From the NCBI RefSeq assembly GCF_030035605.1, contig NZ_CP106736.1, forward strand, positions 3,038,001 to 3,102,000: DNA of 64,000 bases. The letters are read 5' to 3'. The position numbers were made by a program, and so were the translations under genes. The notes below the pieces were generated by a model. It did no database searches, was not told the DNA's origin, and worked only from the letters and a program-made list of their open reading frames with translations. The DNA is from Silvimonas soli. Its GTDB lineage: Bacteria; Pseudomonadota; Gammaproteobacteria; Burkholderiales; Chitinibacteraceae. Below, piece after piece: positions 27,456 to 36,120 of this stretch; position 1 is the first letter of the stretch, and each line of letters starts with the position of its first letter.

Positions 27456-28235
27456 TCAGCGCTCCGCAATCACGTGCAATCCATCGTAACCCACTTCAAT
27501 GCCGTCAGGCAGGCGAGCGGACAATGCATGAAATTCCAGTTCGTGGGTCATGTGGATCAGTACCGTGCGGCGCGCTTTGATGCGTTGCGCCGCTTCCAGT
27601 GCCTGATCTACACCGAAATGAGTCGGATGTGGAATAGGGCGCAGACAATCCAGGAACAGCACGTCCAGATTTGCCAGTCGCTCGTAACTCTCTTCGGGAA
27701 TAAGCGATACATCGGTCAGATACGCCACGTTGCCGATGCGATAGCCCAGAATCGGCCACTTGCCATGCATTAGCGGGATCGGCGTAATGGTGACGTCCTT
27801 GATCTTGAACGGCTGGTCGTCAATTTCGGTCAGCGTCAGTACCGGTTTGTCCCAGTACTCGCCCGGTGCCAGCAACGTATAGCTGAAGCGGCTTTTGATG
27901 TGCTCGGCCATCAAGGTATTGCCATAGACCGGAATTGCCGCACGATTGAGCCAGCAAAAGGCACGCAAGTCATCAATGCCATGCAGGTGGTCGGCATGCG
28001 GGTGCGTATAGAGCACGGCGTCGATATGCAGCAGGCCTTCGCGCAGGACTTGCTGGCGTAAATCCGGACCGGTATCAATCAAAAACGTCAGGCCACCGGC
28101 CTTGATTATGGCGCTGGCGCGGGTGCGGCGATTTTTGGGGTCGGTTGAAGTGCAGGTGGCGCATTGGCAGCCGAGCGCCGGTGAGCCGCCACTGGAGCCA
28201 ACGCCCAGCAAGGTCGCTTCAACCACCGCGCTCAT
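27456..28235 (-). CDS. MBL-fold metallo-hydrolase (PhnP-like)
   Basis: A 259-residue metallo-beta-lactamase-fold phosphodiesterase-type enzyme. The metal motif is YTHPHADHLHGIDDLRAF (HxHxDH). The N-terminal region has GVGSSGGSPALGCQCATCTSTDPKN, whose cysteines resemble the structural zinc site of PhnP-like proteins. Later ligands are in LMHGKWPILGYRIGNVAYLTDVS and HMTHELEFHAL. It lacks the C-P lyase neighbours that would identify true PhnP; a cyclic-nucleotide or other phosphodiester substrate is possible. The start overlaps the tatD stop by 4 bases. Confidence 0.9.
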   Translation of the reverse strand: MSAVVEATLLGVGSSGGSPALGCQCATCTSTDPKNRRTRASAIIKAGGLTFLIDTGPDLRQQVLREGLLHIDAVLYTHPHADHLHGIDDLRAFCWLNRAAIPVYGNTLMAEHIKSRFSYTLLAPGEYWDKPVLTLTEIDDQPFKIKDVTITPIPLMHGKWPILGYRIGNVAYLTDVSLIPEESYERLANLDVLFLDCLRPIPHPTHFGVDQALEAAQRIKARRTVLIHMTHELEFHALSARLPDGIEVGYDGLHVIAER

Positions 28236-29008
28236 TGCACTGCCCTCGCCTGGGCAAACAGTTTGAAGAAGTTGGCGGTGGTGGCGTTGGCGATGGTGGC
28301 CAGCGTTTCGCCACGCAATTCGGCGATATGTTCCGCCACGTGACGCACCCAGCCCGGCTGATTCATCTTGCCGCGAAACGGTACTGGCGCCAGATAGGGC
28401 GAGTCGGTCTCGATCAGCATGCGATCCAGCGGCACCAGCTTGGCCACTTCTTTCAGTTCCTCGGCCTTTTTGAAGGTGACGATGCCGGAGAACGAGATAT
28501 AAAAATTGAGGTCAATCGCCGCTTTGGCCACATCCCAGGATTCGGTAAAGCAATGCATCACGCCGCCGAACTCATCGGCGCCCTCTTCTTTCATGATGCG
28601 AATGGTGTCTTCTGCCGCCGAGCGGGTATGGATGATCAGCGGCAAACCCGTTGCCCGTGATGCGCGGATGTGGGTGCGAAAGCGCTCGCGTTGCCATTCC
28701 AGATCACCTTCCAGCCGAAAGTAATCCAGCCCGGTTTCTCCGATAGCGACCACTTTGGGCTGCCGTGCCAGTTCCACCAGTTGTTCAACTGTCGGCTCAA
28801 TGGTGTCTTCGTAATCCGGATGCACGCCTACCGAAGCAAACAGGTTGGGTTGCGACTGCGCCAGACTCAGCACGCTGGGCAGATCGGGCAAGTTCACGGC
28901 CACGACCAGTGCGTGCGTGACTTTGTTGTCCGCCATGGTGGCCAGATGCTGATCCAGGTTGCTGACCAGGTCGGGGAAATTGAGATGGCAATGCGAGTCG
29001 ACAAACAT
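28232..29008 (-). CDS. TatD family metal-dependent hydrolase (YcfH-like)
   Basis: A 258-residue amidohydrolase-superfamily nuclease. Motifs: FVDSHCHLNFPDL (HxH), AIGETGLDYFRLEGD (metal Glu), LPLIIHTRSAAEDT, GGVMHCFTESWDVAK and LIETDSPYLAPVPFRGKMNQP. Homologues act as 3'-5' DNA exonucleases or D-aminoacyl-type hydrolases. It lies downstream of tmk-holB-pilZ, the usual betaproteobacterial order, but a hairpin at 29045-29070 separates it. It overlaps the MBL gene by 4 bases. Confidence 0.93.
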   Translation of the reverse strand: MFVDSHCHLNFPDLVSNLDQHLATMADNKVTHALVVAVNLPDLPSVLSLAQSQPNLFASVGVHPDYEDTIEPTVEQLVELARQPKVVAIGETGLDYFRLEGDLEWQRERFRTHIRASRATGLPLIIHTRSAAEDTIRIMKEEGADEFGGVMHCFTESWDVAKAAIDLNFYISFSGIVTFKKAEELKEVAKLVPLDRMLIETDSPYLAPVPFRGKMNQPGWVRHVAEHIAELRGETLATIANATTANFFKLFAQARAVQ

Positions 29009-29044
29009 ACAGGGCTAATCCGGAAAGCAGAAATCGGGAAAACA

Positions 29045-29070
29045 AACAGGCCGCGTAGTGGCGGCCTGTT
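29045..29070 (-). terminator. Hairpin after pilZ, possible weak terminator
   Basis: Perfect 10-base arms AACAGGCCGC (29045-29054) and GCGGCCTGTT (29061-29070) with a 6-base loop. On the minus strand it is followed by TGTTTTCCC, a broken T run, so termination may be partial and tatD could still be read through. Confidence 0.6.
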
Positions 29071-29121
29071 CATTGTAAATCAACAGCTTGCTGTCAGGGG
29101 CACGGTGTGCCGCTGAGGTGC

Positions 29122-29487
29122 TTACATCGTGTGCGTGGTGCGGGCCGATTGCAGATAGCCGCCCAGCAACGCCTCGATCTTGTTACGTGCTTGCGTGCCG
29201 GCTTCGTTACCGGAAAAACGCACGCCTATGCCTTGCTGGTGATTGTTGTGCGCGCCGGTCGGGGTCAGCCAGATTACGTGGCCAGACACGGCAATCTTGG
29301 CCGGATCGTCCAGCAACGACAACAACATAAACACTTCGTCACCCAGCCGGTAAGGCTTGTTGGTGGGAATGAAAATGCCGCCACCTTTCACAAAAGGCAT
29401 ATACGACGCATACAGTGCCGCTTTTTCCTTGATGTTCAGCGAGAGCACACCAGGGCGGGTTGTCCCGGTGCGGACGGGTTCATTCAT
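29122..29487 (-). CDS. pilZ: Type IV pilus protein PilZ
   Basis: 121-residue PilZ of the pilus-biogenesis subtype, needed for pilus assembly through contacts with the extension ATPase PilB. GVLSLNIKEKAALYASYMPF and GGGIFIPTNKPYRLGDEVFMLLSLLDDP match canonical PilZ closely, followed by VIWLTPTGAHNNHQQGIGVRF. As in other PilZ proteins of this subtype, the RxxxR and D/NxSxxG c-di-GMP motifs are missing. AGGA lies 8 bases upstream. It starts 6 bases after the holB stop. Confidence 0.93.
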   Translation of the reverse strand: MNEPVRTGTTRPGVLSLNIKEKAALYASYMPFVKGGGIFIPTNKPYRLGDEVFMLLSLLDDPAKIAVSGHVIWLTPTGAHNNHQQGIGVRFSGNEAGTQARNKIEALLGGYLQSARTTHTM

Positions 29488-29493
29488 GTCGGT

Positions 29494-30510
29494 TTATCCT
29501 GTCAGCTTGCCGCGTAATGCAGCCAGATAATCGAACAACAGCGATTCAAATACCAATCGGGCGTTCAGTGGGTGATGCGCCAGCCGTTGAGCCTGCTGCA
29601 ACCGGTCCACGTATTTGAGCATACGCGGCGCGCGCGGTGCTAACTTTGTAAGCGCAGGCTCTCGATCTGGATAATAGCGAATCCGCCCGGACATGCCTAA
29701 AGCAATCAGATCGTGGGTCCATTTCTGCAGCCATTCGATCACTTTCGCCGGCTCAACCTTGGCTTTTTCGATCTCGGCGGCCAGCCCCAGCACATTAAGC
29801 GACCCCGGCGCGCTGATCTGGTTAAGCACGCTGGTGCACAAAGGCTGCCATTCGGCGTCAGCTTCTTCCAGCGCGGCCAGCGGTGAACCGCCAGTGTGGG
29901 CCAGATGCAACTCGGCATCGGCCACGCCTTGTTCATTCAGCCAGACTGTTGCTGAGGCGCGATCCGGCGTGGTGAGCGGCAACACACGACAACGACTGCG
30001 GATGGTGGGCAACAAGCGCCGGGCCTGATGTGCCACCAGAATGAACTGGGCGCCTGCGGGAGGCTCTTCCAGCGTTTTTAGAAAGGCGTTGGCCGCGGCG
30101 GTATTCATGGCTTCTGCCGGATAAACCAGCGTAACCCGCGCGCCATTGCGGTGGGCCGAGAGATTGACGAAGTCGGCCAGCTCGCGGATTTCATCCACGC
30201 CAATAATCGGCTGCTTGCGCTTGGCTTTGGTGTCTTCCAGTTCTTCATCCACCGGATCAGCCGGAGCCAGAATGCGAAAGTCCGGGTGATTGCCCGCGGC
30301 TTGCCAGCGACAACCCTCGCACACACCACAAGGCGCCAGCGCACGATCTTTGTTCTCGCACAGATACCAGGCGGCAAGGCGTTCGGCAAAGCGGCGTTTG
30401 CCGATACCTGGTTCGCCAGTCAACAACAATGCATGCGGCAGTCGTGCCGGATCATGCATGAACTGCTGCCATTGGGCCGTCTGCCAAGGGTAAAGCTCGT
30501 ATTGCGTCAT
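29494..30510 (-). CDS. holB: DNA polymerase III delta' subunit
   Basis: Clamp-loader subunit. 338 residues. AAA+ module with Walker-A-like [15 protein letters not shown] (the P loop is kept), the zinc-binding CxxCxxC-type cluster [11 protein letters not shown], and sensor-type motifs ([36 protein letters not shown]). The SRC motif supplying the arginine finger is present. A C-terminal helical collar follows. It overlaps tmk by 4 bases and is followed after 6 bases by pilZ. Confidence 0.95.
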   Translation of the reverse strand: MTQYELYPWQTAQWQQFMHDPARLPHALLLTGEPGIGKRRFAERLAAWYLCENKDRALAPCGVCEGCRWQAAGNHPDFRILAPADPVDEELEDTKAKRKQPIIGVDEIRELADFVNLSAHRNGARVTLVYPAEAMNTAAANAFLKTLEEPPAGAQFILVAHQARRLLPTIRSRCRVLPLTTPDRASATVWLNEQGVADAELHLAHTGGSPLAALEEADAEWQPLCTSVLNQISAPGSLNVLGLAAEIEKAKVEPAKVIEWLQKWTHDLIALGMSGRIRYYPDREPALTKLAPRAPRMLKYVDRLQQAQRLAHHPLNARLVFESLLFDYLAALRGKLTG

Positions 30511-31160
30511 GCCAGGTGCTCGTGCGACCAGCCGCTCAGAAACTTCTGCAAATCGGCCTGAATGGTTTCGATCGGGCGGGCAGCGTTAATCACCTTGAAG
30601 CGTTGCGGTGCCGCCTTGGCGCGTTCCAGATAGGCCGCGCGGACACGCTCATGAAACTGGGCTGCCTCGCGCTCAAAGCGATCGAGTTCACGGCTTTGGG
30701 CGATACGCGCCTGGCTGACTTCGGGCGGAACATCAAACAGCAGGGTCAGATCTGGCTGCAACATCTGTGCCGGGCCACCTTGCACCCACTGTTCCAGCGC
30801 TTCGAATTTGTCCCGTGCCAGGCCGCGACCGCCACCTTGATAAGCGTAAGTGGCATCGCTGAAACGGTCACACAACACCCATTCGCCTCGCGCCAGTGCC
30901 GGTTCAATAACCCCGGCGATATGTTCGCGGCGAGAGGCAAACATCAGCAGCGCCTCGGTTTCCAGGTGCATGGGTTCGTTTAGCAACAACGCCCGCAATT
31001 TTTCACCCAGCGGCGTGCCGCCAGGTTCACGGGTCACCACGTGGGCGATGCGCTCGCTGGTGAGCCAGCGGTCGATCCAGTTCAGTTGAGTGCTTTTTCC
31101 CGCGCCATCCACGCCTTCTACGGTGATGAAACGACCTCGGGTTGCCAGCTGGTTATGCAT
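30507..31160 (-). CDS. tmk: Thymidylate kinase
   Basis: Phosphorylates dTMP to dTDP. 217 residues. P-loop [20 protein letters not shown](H/F) motif [26 protein letters not shown] and [15 protein letters not shown] are clear. The start at 31160 is preferred; the frame goes to 31199 without support. It begins the tmk-holB-pilZ run. The mltG gene that often precedes tmk in this group is not here; a PilZ-domain gene takes its place. Confidence 0.95.
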   Translation of the reverse strand: MHNQLATRGRFITVEGVDGAGKSTQLNWIDRWLTSERIAHVVTREPGGTPLGEKLRALLLNEPMHLETEALLMFASRREHIAGVIEPALARGEWVLCDRFSDATYAYQGGGRGLARDKFEALEQWVQGGPAQMLQPDLTLLFDVPPEVSQARIAQSRELDRFEREAAQFHERVRAAYLERAKAAPQRFKVINAARPIETIQADLQKFLSGWSHEHLA

Positions 31161-31285
31161 GGTGGGAATCGCCAGAAAATATCCCGGCGATTGTCGCATA
31201 GATGTGAGTTGAACGGGCCGCCGCCCGGACTGGCAAGCGTGCGGTACGGCGTTTGCGGGTCAAATGGCTACCGCTTAACAACAGC

Positions 31286-31723
31286 TCAGTCGGGGCGCAC
31301 CGCAAAGGGCGCGGGCACACGTGCCGCCAGGGTTTGCCTCAGAAGGGCTTTGCCGTCGCGCTTGAATTCAACAAATTGCACGCCGGTGCGAAACACGTTG
31401 AATTCACCGGAAAGCACGGTGTACACCACGCGGCTTTTGACTTCGACGATTTTGGGGCGTTGGCCTGCGTTGGTGGCGGGAATGCTGATCAATACCGTGA
31501 CGCGATCCGACGTCGGCAGGCTGAAATCTGAATGCAGGCTCAGGCCGTTGGACGAAATATCAAAAGCGCGTCCGCGAAATGACAGCCGCTCTTCACTATC
31601 CGGATACACAATGGCCACCCGCCAGTTCACCAGATAACGTGTGTCTTTACGCGAGTCCTGGATGGTGTTTCCCGGAAAATGTTCCTGGAAATAATCATCT
31701 TCGGCGTGAGGTGCATCCTGCAT
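31286..31723 (-). CDS. PilZ-domain c-di-GMP-binding protein
   Basis: A 145-residue cytoplasmic protein with a PilZ domain (about residues 22-130). Unlike the pilus PilZ nearby, it keeps both c-di-GMP motifs: RKDTR (25-29, RxxxR) and DISSNG (55-60, DxSxxG), so it should bind the messenger. It has no output domain, so it probably works by contact with a partner. It lies upstream of tmk on the same strand with a 125-base gap. It may be a separate unit controlling motility or exopolysaccharide. Confidence 0.87.
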   Translation of the reverse strand: MQDAPHAEDDYFQEHFPGNTIQDSRKDTRYLVNWRVAIVYPDSEERLSFRGRAFDISSNGLSLHSDFSLPTSDRVTVLISIPATNAGQRPKIVEVKSRVVYTVLSGEFNVFRTGVQFVEFKRDGKALLRQTLAARVPAPFAVRPD

Positions 31724-31932
31724 GGTATGGGAGTAAATGTCGTAATGAGTCGATCTGCATTATAAGAACAGCGCGCACCTCACGGCCATTTGTTTCCGGC
31801 CCGGTGGCATCGGGTGTGGCGAGATTGTCCCTACTGCAGCAATAAATCATCCTTGCTGGCGATCTTTATGTCGGCGGGCTCAAGTTGCAAACTGACGGTC
31901 AGTGATTACCCATACCTATTCAGGAGTACACC

Positions 31933-32727
31933 ATGACCCGTTTGCCAACTCTGTTTGTCTCGCACGGCTCGCCCATGCTGGCGCTGGATGCCGGAAAAAC
32001 GGGTGAGGCCTGGGCACGAGTGGCGGCCAGCCTGCCGCGGCCTCGTGCCATTTTGATGGTTTCAGCCCATTGGCATCACGAAAACAGCGGCGTTACCACT
32101 GCCGCAGAACTGGATACCATCCATGACTTTTACGGTTTTCCGGCGCCGCTGTATGACCAGCAATATCCGGTGCCTGGCGTACCTGAACTGGCCAAAGAAA
32201 TTGCCGATGAATTTGGCGCGCTGGGTCTGCAGGTTATGCTGGACCCGCAACGCGGGCTGGATCATGGCGCGTGGGTGCCGCTGAAATCGATGTACCCGCA
32301 AGGCGATATTCCGGTGGTGCAGATGGCGCTGGATTTACGCCGCGACACCGACTGGCATTACGCCGTGGGCCGCGCGTTGAACAAGCTGCGTGACGAGGGC
32401 ATTCTGATTATTGGCTCCGGCAGCATCACCCATAATCTGCGCGACATCATTCCCGGCGTGAGCGAAGGCCCGCAGATTCCGGCTTATGTGCCCGCATTTA
32501 TGGACTGGATGCATCAACATATCGTCGCCAAAGATGTCACGGCACTGCTCGACTATCGCCAGCAATCTCCGGGTGGCGTGCGCGCACATCCGTCGCAAGA
32601 TCACATCTTGCCGTTGTACGTGGCGATGGGCGCGGCTGATGGCGAAACTGCGGTGCGTGAATACACGGCGGTGACTGAAGGTGTATTGGGGATGGATATC
32701 TACCGCTTTGGTGAGATTCCCGCGTAA
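31933..32727 (+). CDS. ygiD: 4,5-DOPA dioxygenase-like extradiol enzyme (YgiD)
   Basis: A 264-residue LigB-type extradiol ring-cleavage dioxygenase. Motifs: LFVSHGSPMLALD (first metal His), VSAHWHHENSGVTT, LDHGAWVPLKSMYP (His), GSGSITHNL, and AHPSQDHILPLYVAMGAA near the end. The E. coli homologue YgiD cleaves L-DOPA in vitro and binds zinc; the natural substrate is uncertain. AGGAG lies 6 bases before the ATG. It is alone, followed by a bidirectional terminator. Confidence 0.93.
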   Translation: MTRLPTLFVSHGSPMLALDAGKTGEAWARVAASLPRPRAILMVSAHWHHENSGVTTAAELDTIHDFYGFPAPLYDQQYPVPGVPELAKEIADEFGALGLQVMLDPQRGLDHGAWVPLKSMYPQGDIPVVQMALDLRRDTDWHYAVGRALNKLRDEGILIIGSGSITHNLRDIIPGVSEGPQIPAYVPAFMDWMHQHIVAKDVTALLDYRQQSPGGVRAHPSQDHILPLYVAMGAADGETAVREYTAVTEGVLGMDIYRFGEIPA

Positions 32728-32751
32728 TAGTGAGCGGACCGCGCTGCCAAC

Positions 32752-32782
32752 AAAAAACCCGACCATTCTGGCCGGGTTTTTT
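32752..32782 (+). terminator. Bidirectional terminator, ygiD / metQ
   Basis: AAAAAACCCG (32752-32761) pairs with CGGGTTTTTT (32773-32782), extended by CC/GG after one mismatch. It lies between convergent genes. Confidence 0.88.
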
Positions 32783-32807
32783 CATCAGGTACTTTCAAAC
32801 AGGCAAA

Positions 32808-33581
32808 TCAGAACGCCGGAACAACCGCGCCTTGATACTTGTCCTGGATGAATTTCTTCGTTTCCGGGCTGGTCAGAGCGGCGGCCAGTTTTTTCATGGC
32901 GTCGCTGTCTTTGTTGTCGGGGCGAGCAACCAGTACGTTCACGTATGGCGATTGCGCGCCTTCGATGGCCAGTGCATCTTTGGTCGGGTTCAGCTTGGCT
33001 TGCAGCGCGTAGTTGGTGTTGATCAGGGCCAGATCAACCTGGTTCAGCACGCGTGGCAGCGTAGCAGCTTCCAGTTCCTTGAACTTCAGGTGCTTCGGAT
33101 TCTGTGCGATGTCTTTCGGGGTGGCCAGAATGTTGTTGGCATCTTTCAGCTTGATCACGCCTTCTTTATCCAGCAGCAACAAGGCGCGACCGCCGTTGGT
33201 GGCGTCGTTCGGAATCGCGATGGTGGCACCGTCTTTCAGATCAGCCAGTTTCTTGATTTTGCTGGAATACGCACCAAACGGCTCAACGTGTACGCCGACC
33301 ACGGGGACCAGGTTGGTGCCTTTGCCTTTGTTGAACTCGGCCAGATACGGCTTGTGCTGGAAGAAGTTGGCATCCAGGCGTTTTTCGGCCACTTGCACGT
33401 TGGGTTGCACGTAGTCGCTGAATACTTTGATATCCAGATCCACGCCTTCTTTGGCCAGGATCGGCTTCACGAACTCGAGGATTTCAGCGTGTGGCACGGC
33501 AGTGGCGGCAACCGAAATCTTTTCGGCGGCGTGGGCATTGAAGGCCAGCGCGGCAGCCAGCAGAGTCAGCAGTTTTTTCAT
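32808..33581 (-). CDS. metQ: D-methionine ABC transporter substrate-binding protein
   Basis: Periplasmic receptor for methionine uptake. 257 residues in the NlpA/MetQ fold: EKISVAATAVPHAEILEFVKPIL, KVFSDYVQPNVQVAEKRLDANFFQHKPYL, VHVEPFGAYSSKI and ATIAIPNDATNGGRALLLL. The signal peptide (MKKLLTLLAAALAFNAHAA) has no lipobox cysteine, so it is probably cleaved by signal peptidase I and soluble, unlike E. coli MetQ, which is a lipoprotein. AGGAA lies 8 bases upstream. It lies downstream of metN-metI with the HU-like gene in between. Confidence 0.94.
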   Translation of the reverse strand: MKKLLTLLAAALAFNAHAAEKISVAATAVPHAEILEFVKPILAKEGVDLDIKVFSDYVQPNVQVAEKRLDANFFQHKPYLAEFNKGKGTNLVPVVGVHVEPFGAYSSKIKKLADLKDGATIAIPNDATNGGRALLLLDKEGVIKLKDANNILATPKDIAQNPKHLKFKELEAATLPRVLNQVDLALINTNYALQAKLNPTKDALAIEGAQSPYVNVLVARPDNKDSDAMKKLAAALTSPETKKFIQDKYQGAVVPAF

Positions 33582-33689
33582 TGTTGCGGTTTCCTTGTTA
33601 GAAACAGTGATTCGATGCCCCGCGACGATCGCCGCGGCGCATCAGTAAGTGAAACAGTCAGGTCTGACTCAACAGGTAGTCATGCGTGC

Positions 33690-33869
33690 TCAAGGCGTCC
33701 TGGTGTAGCCAAACAGGCCAAACAGCCGGTCGGTGACCTTGCCGATGGTGGGCGACGCAGATAACTCGTCGTCCAGTATTTTTTCAAATGCTTCCAGCAC
33801 CTTTTCGCAATCGGCGGCGTTAATGCCCGATCTGGCGCTGACGGCGAGAATGACTTCGGCTTTGTTCAT
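33690..33869 (-). CDS. HU-like N-terminal microprotein within the met operon (59 aa)
   Basis: Unrecognised 59-residue product. It begins MNKAEVILAVSARSGI and continues NAADCEKVLEAFEKILDDEL. This looks like the first two helices of HU/IHF proteins (MNKxELIxxVA...A..VLxAFxxxV). The beta arms that bind DNA and the C-terminal half are missing, replaced by a short tail ending FGLFGYTRTP. GGGGAAAG 4 bases before the ATG supports translation. It lies 61 bases after metI and 108 bases before metQ on the same strand, so it is most likely transcribed with them. It could be a dimerising partner of HU or an unrelated helical protein. Confidence 0.65.
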   Translation of the reverse strand: MNKAEVILAVSARSGINAADCEKVLEAFEKILDDELSASPTIGKVTDRLFGLFGYTRTP

Positions 33870-33930
33870 GGTGCTTTCCCCTGGGTTGCGGTCAATGAAA
33901 AACTGCGGGGAAAGCGTAAAGCCCACGGGT

Positions 33931-34596
33931 TTACTTGCGCGAAAAATGCACCACCAGTTTGTCGCCGATCATTTGCAGAATTTGCACCAGCACGATCAGG
34001 ATCAGCACGGTGACGACCATCACGTCAGTCTGAAAGCGCTGGTAGCCGTAACGAATGGCTAGATCGCCCAAGCCGCCGCCGCCAATGACGCCAGCCATGG
34101 CGGTGTAAGACACCAGAGTAATGGCGGTGACGGTAGCTCCCGCCAGAATGCCGGGGCGAGCTTCCGGCAACAGTGCGCCGGTAATGATCTGGCGAGTGGT
34201 GGCGCCCATGGCCTGAGTGGCTTCGATAATGCCGCGATCCACTTCGCGCAACGCGGTTTCCACCAGTCGGGCAAAGAACGGTGTAGCGCCGACGACCAGC
34301 GGCGGAATCGCCCCGGCCACACCCAGCGACGTGCCGGTGAGCAATACCGTGAACGGGATCATCACGATCAGCAGAATCACAAATGGCACCGAGCGCAGCA
34401 CGTTCACCACGAATGACAACACGCCATACACCGCAGGTTGTTCCAGTAATTGCTTGCGGCCGGTCAGAAACAGCAGCACGCCCAAGGGCAGGCCCAGCAC
34501 CAGCGTGAACAGCGACGAACCCGCCAGCATCAACAAAGTATCTTGCGTGGCTTGCCAGATATCGGACCAGTCCACGTTCGCAAAAAGATCGTTCAT
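33931..34596 (-). CDS. metI: Methionine ABC transporter permease
   Basis: Inner-membrane permease of the MetNIQ importer. 221 residues with about five membrane segments. The EAA loop ([26 protein letters not shown]), which docks on MetN, is clear. [26 protein letters not shown] is typical of MetI. The ATG overlaps the metN stop by 4 bases. It is followed by the HU-like gene after 61 bases. Confidence 0.95.
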   Translation of the reverse strand: MNDLFANVDWSDIWQATQDTLLMLAGSSLFTLVLGLPLGVLLFLTGRKQLLEQPAVYGVLSFVVNVLRSVPFVILLIVMIPFTVLLTGTSLGVAGAIPPLVVGATPFFARLVETALREVDRGIIEATQAMGATTRQIITGALLPEARPGILAGATVTAITLVSYTAMAGVIGGGGLGDLAIRYGYQRFQTDVMVVTVLILIVLVQILQMIGDKLVVHFSRK

Positions 34597-35603
34597 CCGC
34601 GCAAAATCTCCACGGTCAGGCCAGCGTCGCTAAAGCGCTGCAGGGCAATTTCTGGTTGGCCACCGGTAATCGACAGAATCAGCTGGCCATAAGGCGTGTC
34701 TTTGATACGGTCGATCCGGCCAGACAAAATACTGAAGTCCACGCCAGTCTCGCGCGCCACCTGGCCCAGCACCGGTTCATAAGTCTGCTCGCCGCGAAAA
34801 GTCAGCCGCACAATGCGGCCCGGCACGTGAGCGTAGGCATCGGTTTCTTCGGCTTCGTCGACGTTTTCCGCTTCTTGTACAAAACGCTGGGTGGTGACGT
34901 GTTGCGGATGCAAAAACACGTCGGCCACGTTACCCACTTCCACCACGCGCCCGGCGTCCAGCACGGCCACGCGGTCACCAATGCGGCGGATCACATCCAT
35001 TTCATGCGTGATGACCACGATGGTCAGATTGAATTCGCGGTTGATCTCGGCCAGCAATTGCAGCACCGATTGCGTGGTCTGCGGGTCCAGCGCGCTGGTG
35101 GCTTCATCACACAGCAGCACTTTGGGGTTGGTCGCCAAAGCGCGGGCGATGCCGACGCGTTGTTTCTGGCCGCCGGACAACTGCGCCGGATATTTGTTGG
35201 CGTGGTCGGCCAGACCCACGCGGGCCAGCAACTGCGCGACGCGATCCTTGATCTGTACCGATGAATACGTGCCTGCCAGCTTGAGCGGAAAAGCCACGTT
35301 GTCGGCCACGGTCTTGCTGGATAACAGATTGAAATGCTGAAAGATCATGCCAATGCCGCGGCGCTGCTCGCGCAACTGCGCTGAATCGGAGGCGGTGATT
35401 TCCACGCCATCAATCAGTACGCGCCCGGAAGTGGGTTTTTCCAGCAGGTTGATCAAGCGCACCAGCGTGGATTTACCCGCGCCGGAGTGACCAATAATGC
35501 CGAAAATCTCGCCAGCCTCAATTTTCAGATCGATGCCGTTGAGCGCCGGTATGGCCCGGCCGTCCACATTGAAAGACTTGTGGACATCAATAAATTCAAT
35601 CAC
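34593..35603 (-). CDS. metN: Methionine ABC transporter ATP-binding protein
   Basis: ATPase of the methionine importer. About 336 residues. Walker [10 protein letters not shown], signature [15 protein letters not shown], Walker [15 protein letters not shown] and the switch [10 protein letters not shown] are present. The C-terminal NIL domain (about 260-336) binds methionine and inhibits the ATPase when methionine is plentiful. A GTG at 35603 is chosen because AAGG lies 8 bases before it and the peptide then starts [11 protein letters not shown], as in the family; a TTG at 35627 would extend it without support. Confidence 0.95.
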   Translation of the reverse strand: MIEFIDVHKSFNVDGRAIPALNGIDLKIEAGEIFGIIGHSGAGKSTLVRLINLLEKPTSGRVLIDGVEITASDSAQLREQRRGIGMIFQHFNLLSSKTVADNVAFPLKLAGTYSSVQIKDRVAQLLARVGLADHANKYPAQLSGGQKQRVGIARALATNPKVLLCDEATSALDPQTTQSVLQLLAEINREFNLTIVVITHEMDVIRRIGDRVAVLDAGRVVEVGNVADVFLHPQHVTTQRFVQEAENVDEAEETDAYAHVPGRIVRLTFRGEQTYEPVLGQVARETGVDFSILSGRIDRIKDTPYGQLILSITGGQPEIALQRFSDAGLTVEILRG

Positions 35604-36120
35604 GAAGCAACCTTGTGGGTTACGCAAAATTATGGAAATTATCGGGTGAGATGACCCAAGGCGCCATGTTAATGAGTTGCTTTATAACTGCAAAATCTTT
35701 GTGGTGATATGAATATCACAAAATCGCATTATGAAGCATTGGCGGGGCTTGTAGCCGGATCGCGTCTGACCCGTGATGAAGGGGCAAGATTATATATGCT
35801 GATGTGCTGATCAGCCCTGCCGATGGTCCGGTGATAGTGCACAAGAGGTCGCCCTATAAGCCAAAACCCGGCAATTGCGCGCTACGGTTTTGCTGTGCGG
35901 TTAATCTGCGCTGATCAATCACAGTCGCGCTTTTTCTGTCCTGAGATTGAATCCGTCTTATGTGTAATCCAGATTTAGTCTGTCAGTGGTTGTAGGTCTA
36001 TTCCTGGCAAATACTACGCGCTCGTCCGGTATTTTCTCCAAAAAATACGGCCTATCTTTCGTTTCAGGTTTGGCATCTGCAATGCAAATTACCTCGCCAA
36101 TAAACGAAGGAGATTTAACA
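35604..36120. other. Divergent intergenic region, metN to DUF4397 lipoprotein
   Basis: 517 bases with no gene that I can support. It holds an inverted repeat at 35704-35719, a strong ribosome site before the lipoprotein gene, and A/T-rich stretches likely to contain both promoters. The minus strand offers TTGCAG and TATAAA near 35685, but the spacing is wrong for sigma70. I do not recognise a SAM riboswitch. Confidence 0.4.
35704..35719. promoter_or_regulatory. Inverted repeat upstream of metN, possible operator
   Basis: Exact 7-base arms GTGATAT (35704-35710) and ATATCAC (35713-35719) around GA, in A/T-rich DNA about 100 bases before the metN start. It is a candidate regulator site for metN or for the divergent lipoprotein gene. 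Confidence 0.4.

Noticed and set aside
32730..33764. 344-codon plus-strand frame
   Set aside because: Covers the ygiD/metQ terminator and is antisense to metQ. No support.
35604..36120. SAM riboswitch before metN
   Set aside because: No recognisable SAM-I or SAM-II core was seen by eye.
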